Part shown: positions 59,699 to 64,000 of the stretch, piece after piece
Numbering within the stretch: the stretch's first letter is position 1
Layout of the letters: each line of letters begins with the position of its first letter
NCBI GenBank assembly: GCA_963669435.1
Contig: OY770025.1
Location: forward strand, 62,001-126,000
DNA: 64,000 nucleotides
From: CALJFL01 sp963669435
GTDB taxonomy: Bacteria > Pseudomonadota > Gammaproteobacteria > Pseudomonadales > Halieaceae
Direction of reading: 5' to 3'
Made by a program: the position numbers and the translations under genes
The notes under the pieces: model-generated
What the model was told of the DNA's origin: nothing
The model's input: the letters and a program-made list of their open reading frames with translations, nothing else
Databases searched by the model: none

Positions 59699-61221
59699 GA
59701 AAATTCAGATTGGCTCGGTGTGCTTACATTACGCTGTTATTAAGCCTGGCTATTCTTCCTCATGCCGACGCCGAACCTGGCAACCTGGACGGACTCGACG
59801 AGTTCGTGGAAGAAGCCATGTCAATCATGGGAATACCCGGGCTTGCACTAACCGTGGTGGACAGCGAGGGTGTTGTACTGGTCCGAGGTTACGGGACACG
59901 AACAACTGGCAAGAATGAAACTGTTGACGGCGATACCGTTTTCAATATTGGATCTATGACCAAGGCATTCACGGCTACTGCGGTCGGTGTATTAACTGAA
60001 AACTCGGATCTAAGTTGGGACAGCTTGTTTGTCGATGAACTACCTTACTTCCAAGCCGCAAATCCCTATTTGACCAGCAACATCAGCATTCGCGACGGGC
60101 TCGCTCACCGCTCGGGCATACCTGGCACTGGCTACTGGGCACCGTGGACAAACTGGTCCCGCCAGGAGCTTGTTGAGCGGCTGGAGTATATCGAACCTGT
60201 TGCGACGCTTCGCAACCAATTCTTCTACAACAACGGCTTATTTGTCGCCGCCGGCGAGGTGATTCCGCAGCGTACAGGGATTAGCTGGGACAGCTATGTC
60301 AAGGAAAAAATCATCCAGCCACTCGGGATGACGAGAACATACACCGTCCTACGCGATATGCCAAAGGACAACATAGCGACGCCACATATTAAGGATGGCG
60401 ACGAGATGCGCCCCGTTCCAAACTATCCTATGCCGCACGTTGCCCCAGCGGGATCGATGCTTTCCAGCGCTAATGACATGGCACGATGGTGCCAATTGCA
60501 GTTGAGCGACGGATCGGTTGAAGGCGTGCGAGTCATCGAAGAGGCGACGCTGCGGGAAATTCACAGCCCGCAGATGGTAGGTGGATTCGACTTTCTTCAG
60601 CTTGCGGGCTACGGCCGGCAATATAAGCTGTACGGTCTGGGATGGTTTATCCTCGACTACCGGGACGAACTCGATCGGTTGGTCGCCCACGGTGGCTCTA
60701 TCGATGGTATGCAGTCCTGGATGGCATTTTCACCACGGAATCAGTACTGCGTTTCCGTGTTAAGCAACGGCGGAGCCGATGGTGATGCGGTTCTCCATGC
60801 TGTTGCTAACTTCGTTCAGGACCGTTACCTCGAAAAATCCGACGTAGATTGGATCGAATCTCTGGTGAAGGTTGTGCACGAGGAGATCAGTGGACATAGA
60901 AACACATTGACTTCGCGTGATGGTGCAGATGATGAGATACCACCAACCCTGTCCAAAGAATCCTACACCGGAACCTACGAGCATCCCGCAAATGGACCCA
61001 TTGAAGTTACAGTCGAGAACGGCGTGTTTCATATTAGGCAGGGAATCTACACCGGCGTACTCGAACATTGGCGTGGCGATACCTTTAGAACCAATTGGGA
61101 CCAACTGTCACACGTGACGGTATTCGGCACCTTTTTGCCTAACCCGAAAGGACAGGTAGAAACCTTTCGCATTCGAATGGAAGGGCTAGGTTCGATTGAC
61201 TATGAGCGCGCTGGTGGATGA
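59695..61221 (+). CDS. Exported serine hydrolase, class-C beta-lactamase/penicillin-binding type, 508 aa
   Basis: Signal peptide (LARCAYITLLLSLAILPHADA), catalytic S87-M-T-K90, Y178-N-N180 as the YxN motif, and HGG in 'VAHGGSIDG' as the third. The C-terminal roughly 100 residues form an extra beta domain (DUF3471-like: 'YTGTYEHPANGPIEVTVENGVFHIRQG'). Members include D-amino-acid amidases, D-peptidases, esterases and lactamases. Coupled to the DUF885 gene by ATGA overlap. An extracytoplasmic amidase for the compound handled by the downstream enzymes is a reasonable inference. Confidence 0.88.
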   Translation: MRKFRLARCAYITLLLSLAILPHADAEPGNLDGLDEFVEEAMSIMGIPGLALTVVDSEGVVLVRGYGTRTTGKNETVDGDTVFNIGSMTKAFTATAVGVLTENSDLSWDSLFVDELPYFQAANPYLTSNISIRDGLAHRSGIPGTGYWAPWTNWSRQELVERLEYIEPVATLRNQFFYNNGLFVAAGEVIPQRTGISWDSYVKEKIIQPLGMTRTYTVLRDMPKDNIATPHIKDGDEMRPVPNYPMPHVAPAGSMLSSANDMARWCQLQLSDGSVEGVRVIEEATLREIHSPQMVGGFDFLQLAGYGRQYKLYGLGWFILDYRDELDRLVAHGGSIDGMQSWMAFSPRNQYCVSVLSNGGADGDAVLHAVANFVQDRYLEKSDVDWIESLVKVVHEEISGHRNTLTSRDGADDEIPPTLSKESYTGTYEHPANGPIEVTVENGVFHIRQGIYTGVLEHWRGDTFRTNWDQLSHVTVFGTFLPNPKGQVETFRIRMEGLGSIDYERAGG

Positions 61222-61336
61222 ACTGCTACGTTCTGAGCTACTTATCCCCGAGAGTCAGGCACGCCAATAGCTCTTCAAATGTCGAAGCACCGACGATTTC
61301 AGGGACTGGTGCGCCTTGGTAACAGACGTTATAGAC

Positions 61337-62218
61337 CTAAGGCAGGTTTAGCGACTGGCGTACCTCGGCGACAGACGAGACGTTGCTGCCAAGTCGCTCG
61401 ATGATTTCAGCAGCGCGATCAACCAACTGTGCATTCGTCGCCAGAGAACCACGCGATAGATAGAGATTATCCTCCAAACCGACTCGGACATTACCGCCCA
61501 TCAGAACAGATTGCGCAACCATTGGCATCTGCATCTGACCGATGCCAAAAGCTCCCCATACGCACCCTTCAGGCAAATTGTCGCACATTGCGATAAGTCC
61601 TCGGGTCGATGCTGGCACACCGTAGGGAACGCCCATGCAAAGCTGAATCAGTGGCGGTGAATCAATTATCCCCTCCTCCATGAATTCGCGGGTGCGCCAC
61701 AGATCGCCAATACTGAAGCACTCGATTTCGGGCTTCACTCCGATTTCTTGCAGCCGCGTTGCTATCGTTGTGACGTGCTCCGGAAAGTTGAGATAGGGCG
61801 TGTCACCGTAGTTCATCATAGGAACATCTAATGAACAAACCTCCGGCTTGATCTTTTCGATGTGCTCCAGGCGGCACTCAGGAGACCAGAAGTCAGTATT
61901 CGCGTCATCCAGTCTCGATGGATTTTGCAAGTCGAATCGCACCTGCATCCCTATCGCTGTCGTCAGGTTGATAATGATGTCGGTGCCCTGATCCCGAATG
62001 CGCTCGACAACCTCGGCAAAACGGCCAGATTCCCACGACTCGAGCGTGGTTTCCGGATCGCGAACATGGATATGAACCATAGAGGCACCCGCTTTGGCGA
62101 CCTCACTTACATCTTTAGCTACCTGCGCCGTCGTTACGGGTATGTTTGGATTCTTTGCGCAGTTGTCCGCACCACCCGAAATGGCACAAGTAATTGAGAC
62201 GTTCTTGTTCATCCGCAC
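61337..62218 (-). CDS. Beta-keto acid cleavage enzyme (BKACE, DUF849), 293 aa
   Basis: TIM barrel with the zinc ligands H49-I-H51 in 'GASMVHIHVRDPETT', followed by 'VCSLDVPMMNYGDTPYLN' and 'MGVPYGVPASTRGLIAMCDNLPEGCVWGAFGIGQMQMPMVAQSVLMGGNVRVGLEDNLYLSRGSLATNAQLVDRAAEIIERLG', which are almost diagnostic of the family. BKACEs condense a 3-keto acid with acetyl-CoA, releasing acetoacetate and an acyl-CoA; 3-dehydrocarnitine and 5-amino-3-oxohexanoate are known substrates. The gap of 157 bp to the amidohydrolase upstream is empty. Beyond its TAG the same frame stays open for 32 more codons. Confidence 0.92.
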   Translation of the reverse strand: MRMNKNVSITCAISGGADNCAKNPNIPVTTAQVAKDVSEVAKAGASMVHIHVRDPETTLESWESGRFAEVVERIRDQGTDIIINLTTAIGMQVRFDLQNPSRLDDANTDFWSPECRLEHIEKIKPEVCSLDVPMMNYGDTPYLNFPEHVTTIATRLQEIGVKPEIECFSIGDLWRTREFMEEGIIDSPPLIQLCMGVPYGVPASTRGLIAMCDNLPEGCVWGAFGIGQMQMPMVAQSVLMGGNVRVGLEDNLYLSRGSLATNAQLVDRAAEIIERLGSNVSSVAEVRQSLNLP

Positions 62219-62375
62219 CTTTTCTTAACAACTAATTTGGCATTCATCAGCCGACTTACCGATTAAACGGTATAAATTTGGGGTACGCAGCGGTTGAACG
62301 GCTAAGCGAGCTGCCCGCTCATGTTTTTACCCAGTCTCCGACCTCAGCAGCAGAAACTGGAGCTAATCTTAGTGC

Positions 62376-64000
62376 TTATTCCTGCCAACCAGTCCAGCCA
62401 GGACCGCGGACCACCCGCCCCGGTAAAGCGCCGGTGTGCTCACCATCTGCAAGCACTTGTTCACCATTCACAAAGACATGGACCATGCCGACTGAGTACT
62501 GGAATGGCTCGTCAAACGTCGCTCGATCCGCTATCGTCTCAGGGTCAAAAATCGCGACATCAGCGAAATAGCCTTCCTTCAAAGAGCCTCGATCACGGAT
62601 TCGCAAGGTCGCAGCGGGCATCGATGTCATTCGCCTAATCGCCTCTTGGAGTGATATCACGCCTTCGTCTCGAACATATTTGCCGAGAATCCGGGCGAAA
62701 CTACCAAACGAACGTGGATGCGTTGTCGCGCCCTCGGGAACATCATCTACACTCCAAGACATCCCGTCAGAACCAACACTCACCCATTCGACGGCCAGCT
62801 TCTTGGCAATGTTTTCTTCCGACATCATTGTGTAGACCACTGGCACCCAGCTCTTGTCTTCAACGAGCAGATCCAGGACGACCTCACGTGGGTCTTGATC
62901 CCGCAGCTCTGCCGCCTCGGCGATCGTCTTGCCGTTTAACGACTTTAGGTCGTCGCTAACCAGTCCTACCAGACGAATTCCCTCAGGACGTGCTGCCATA
63001 TAGAGGTTTTCCCACTCACCGCCAATTACGTGCATATCCTCGAGCAACTGAGCACGAATTTCCGGCTCCGCGAGCTTCGGTACCCATTCGGACAGGCGCC
63101 CTTCCTGAACCCAGCGCGGTACTGCTGCATCCAGCCCGGCGGAACCGGCAATGTAGGGATACATATCCGCGGTGATTTCATAGCCGTCCTTGCGCGCCTC
63201 GTTAACCTGAGCCATAACTTTTTCTAGCTTGTGCCAGTTATGTTGGCCGGCTGCCTTTAAATGATAAATTTCTGCTCTTACATTCGCCCGCTTGGCGATA
63301 TCGATGACTTCCTGTACGGCCTCTTCCAGTCGATCAGCTTCGCTGCGCATATGGGATATGTACATACCGCCCGAATCACCGGCGGCACTGGCCAATGCAA
63401 CCAGTTCATCGATTTCCGCGAACGTGGCCGGTGCGTAGATTAATGCCGAAGATACGCCGAGAGCGCCCTCCCCCATTGCCGCCCTGACAATTTCCTGCAT
63501 TTCAGCAAGCTGCTCAGGAGTCGGATTCACGTCCAGGTAACCGAGAATTGTCACTCTGACAGTTTCCGCACCTAGAAACGAAGCAACATTAGGGGAAACG
63601 CCCTTTTCTTCGAGGAACTCCAGGTACTCTCCAAGGCTAGTCCAGGGGATTTCGTCGATAACGGGATCACCGGCAACAATCTCCTGTTTCATCTCTTCCG
63701 TAAGCGGGCCCATCGAGTAGCCCTCACCCATGACCTCGAGGGTGACACCCTGTTTAATGTCGCTCATGCTGCGGCCATCACCGATGAGTGACGTCGTCGC
63801 CCAACTCAACATATTGATGAAACCAGGCGCAACTGCATAGCCGCTAACATCAAAAATATCTCTGGCGTTGACGGACCCGTAATCACCTATACCTGCTATG
63901 CGATCATCAACGATCGCGACGTCAGCAACGTAGGGTTCGTCGCCACTGCCATCGTAGACCGTACCGCCCTGCAAAATAATATCGTACTCGATTGCCTGGT
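62376..64000 (-). CDS. D-aminoacylase-like amidohydrolase, N-terminus cut by window edge
   Basis: The frame is open to base 64000 and reads QAIEYDIILQGGTVYDGSG, the usual family opening, so the true start is probably a codon or two outside. Urease-superfamily TIM barrel with C-terminal 'VFVNGEQVLADGEHTGALPGRVVRGPG' and active-site 'SHMRSEAD', 'EIYHLKAAG' and 'VGSDGMSW'. Where D-aminoacylases have the first-strand HxH (GFIDxHxH), this reads GFINMLSWATTSL. Distant relatives hydrolyse N-acyl-D-amino acids. Same strand as BKACE, 157 bp upstream of it, and likely cotranscribed with it. Confidence 0.8.
   Translation of the reverse strand, partial: QAIEYDIILQGGTVYDGSGDEPYVADVAIVDDRIAGIGDYGSVNARDIFDVSGYAVAPGFINMLSWATTSLIGDGRSMSDIKQGVTLEVMGEGYSMGPLTEEMKQEIVAGDPVIDEIPWTSLGEYLEFLEEKGVSPNVASFLGAETVRVTILGYLDVNPTPEQLAEMQEIVRAAMGEGALGVSSALIYAPATFAEIDELVALASAAGDSGGMYISHMRSEADRLEEAVQEVIDIAKRANVRAEIYHLKAAGQHNWHKLEKVMAQVNEARKDGYEITADMYPYIAGSAGLDAAVPRWVQEGRLSEWVPKLAEPEIRAQLLEDMHVIGGEWENLYMAARPEGIRLVGLVSDDLKSLNGKTIAEAAELRDQDPREVVLDLLVEDKSWVPVVYTMMSEENIAKKLAVEWVSVGSDGMSWSVDDVPEGATTHPRSFGSFARILGKYVRDEGVISLQEAIRRMTSMPAATLRIRDRGSLKEGYFADVAIFDPETIADRATFDEPFQYSVGMVHVFVNGEQVLADGEHTGALPGRVVRGPGWTGWQE

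Noticed and set aside
1..64000. Search for tRNA, rRNA, prophage integrase, IS transposase, CRISPR-Cas or a secondary-metabolite megasynthase
   Set aside because: None found by reading both strands; no cloverleaf-like run, no transposase motifs, no PKS/NRPS modules.

Overview
The window looks like chromosomal DNA from a free-living, probably marine, gammaproteobacterium with a large lipid and xenobiotic catabolic capacity; the OM60/NOR5-Halieaceae or a related lineage is my guess. The guess rests on two TonB-dependent receptors, many short-chain dehydrogenases (SDRs), acyl-CoA enzymes, a wax-ester synthase, haloalkane dehalogenases and an AbgT transporter. It is inference, because no rRNA or housekeeping marker is present. 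I see no tRNA, rRNA, CRISPR array, complete insertion sequence or prophage. Almost everything is metabolic.

Region A (1-33.8 kb) is a catabolic island built around CoA-thioester chemistry. A minus-strand run (SRPBCC protein, SDR, kinase-like phosphotransferase, SDR, acyl-CoA dehydrogenase, FAD flavoprotein, SDR) is followed by an AraC regulator, a membrane-anchored esterase, a WS/DGAT acyltransferase, a cyclase-family protein, another SDR and esterase, and a TonB-dependent receptor. A plus-strand operon follows: an LLM-class oxidoreductase with an unexpected DnaA-N-like domain, an SDR, a Rieske oxygenase and its ferredoxin. Next come a CoA ligase, a divergent TetR regulator, and a five-gene minus operon (split mesaconyl-CoA-hydratase-like pair, malyl-CoA-lyase-like enzyme, aldehyde dehydrogenase, GST). 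An 18-bp TetR-like operator (ACT-N8-AATARGT) recurs upstream of an SDR, the receptor, the oxygenase operon and the ligase/tetR pair. Together these suggest one regulon for uptake, ring oxidation, CoA activation and beta-oxidation-like breakdown of a hydrophobic compound.

Region B (33.8-43 kb) is a patchwork with signs of rearrangement. An orphan ParD antitoxin is followed by only about 12 codons of parE. An orphan HigA antitoxin is preceded by only about 16 codons of higB. A REP/BIME-like double hairpin lies inside the 5' end of a TPR gene. A 56-bp fragment of a haloalkane dehalogenase gene is duplicated on the far side of an AbgT transporter. Intact genes here are an MMPL exporter, a second TonB-dependent receptor and an HLD-I-type haloalkane dehalogenase.

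Region C (43-48 kb) holds RidA, a D-amino-acid-oxidase-like flavoenzyme, a DUF1330 protein, an HLD-II (LinB/DhaA-like) dehalogenase and a secreted CocE/NonD hydrolase.

Region D (48-64 kb) is a second regulon, defined by the palindrome ATTTGATCAAAT at four promoters, one of them in front of a GntR/FCD regulator gene. It contains two MaoC-like hotdog proteins, an M19 dipeptidase, a carnitine-dehydrogenase-like enzyme translationally coupled to a thioesterase, an APC permease, a four-gene operon (fold-type-II PLP enzyme, class II aldolase, YkvI-like membrane protein, GhrA-like reductase), a DUF885 protein and a class-C serine hydrolase. A beta-keto acid cleavage enzyme (BKACE) and a D-aminoacylase-like amidohydrolase, cut by the window end, follow. 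Dehydrogenase, BKACE and thioesterase are the three activities of aerobic carnitine breakdown, here placed among peptidase/amidase-like genes, so a related pathway for an amide-linked beta-hydroxy acid is plausible and apparently undescribed.
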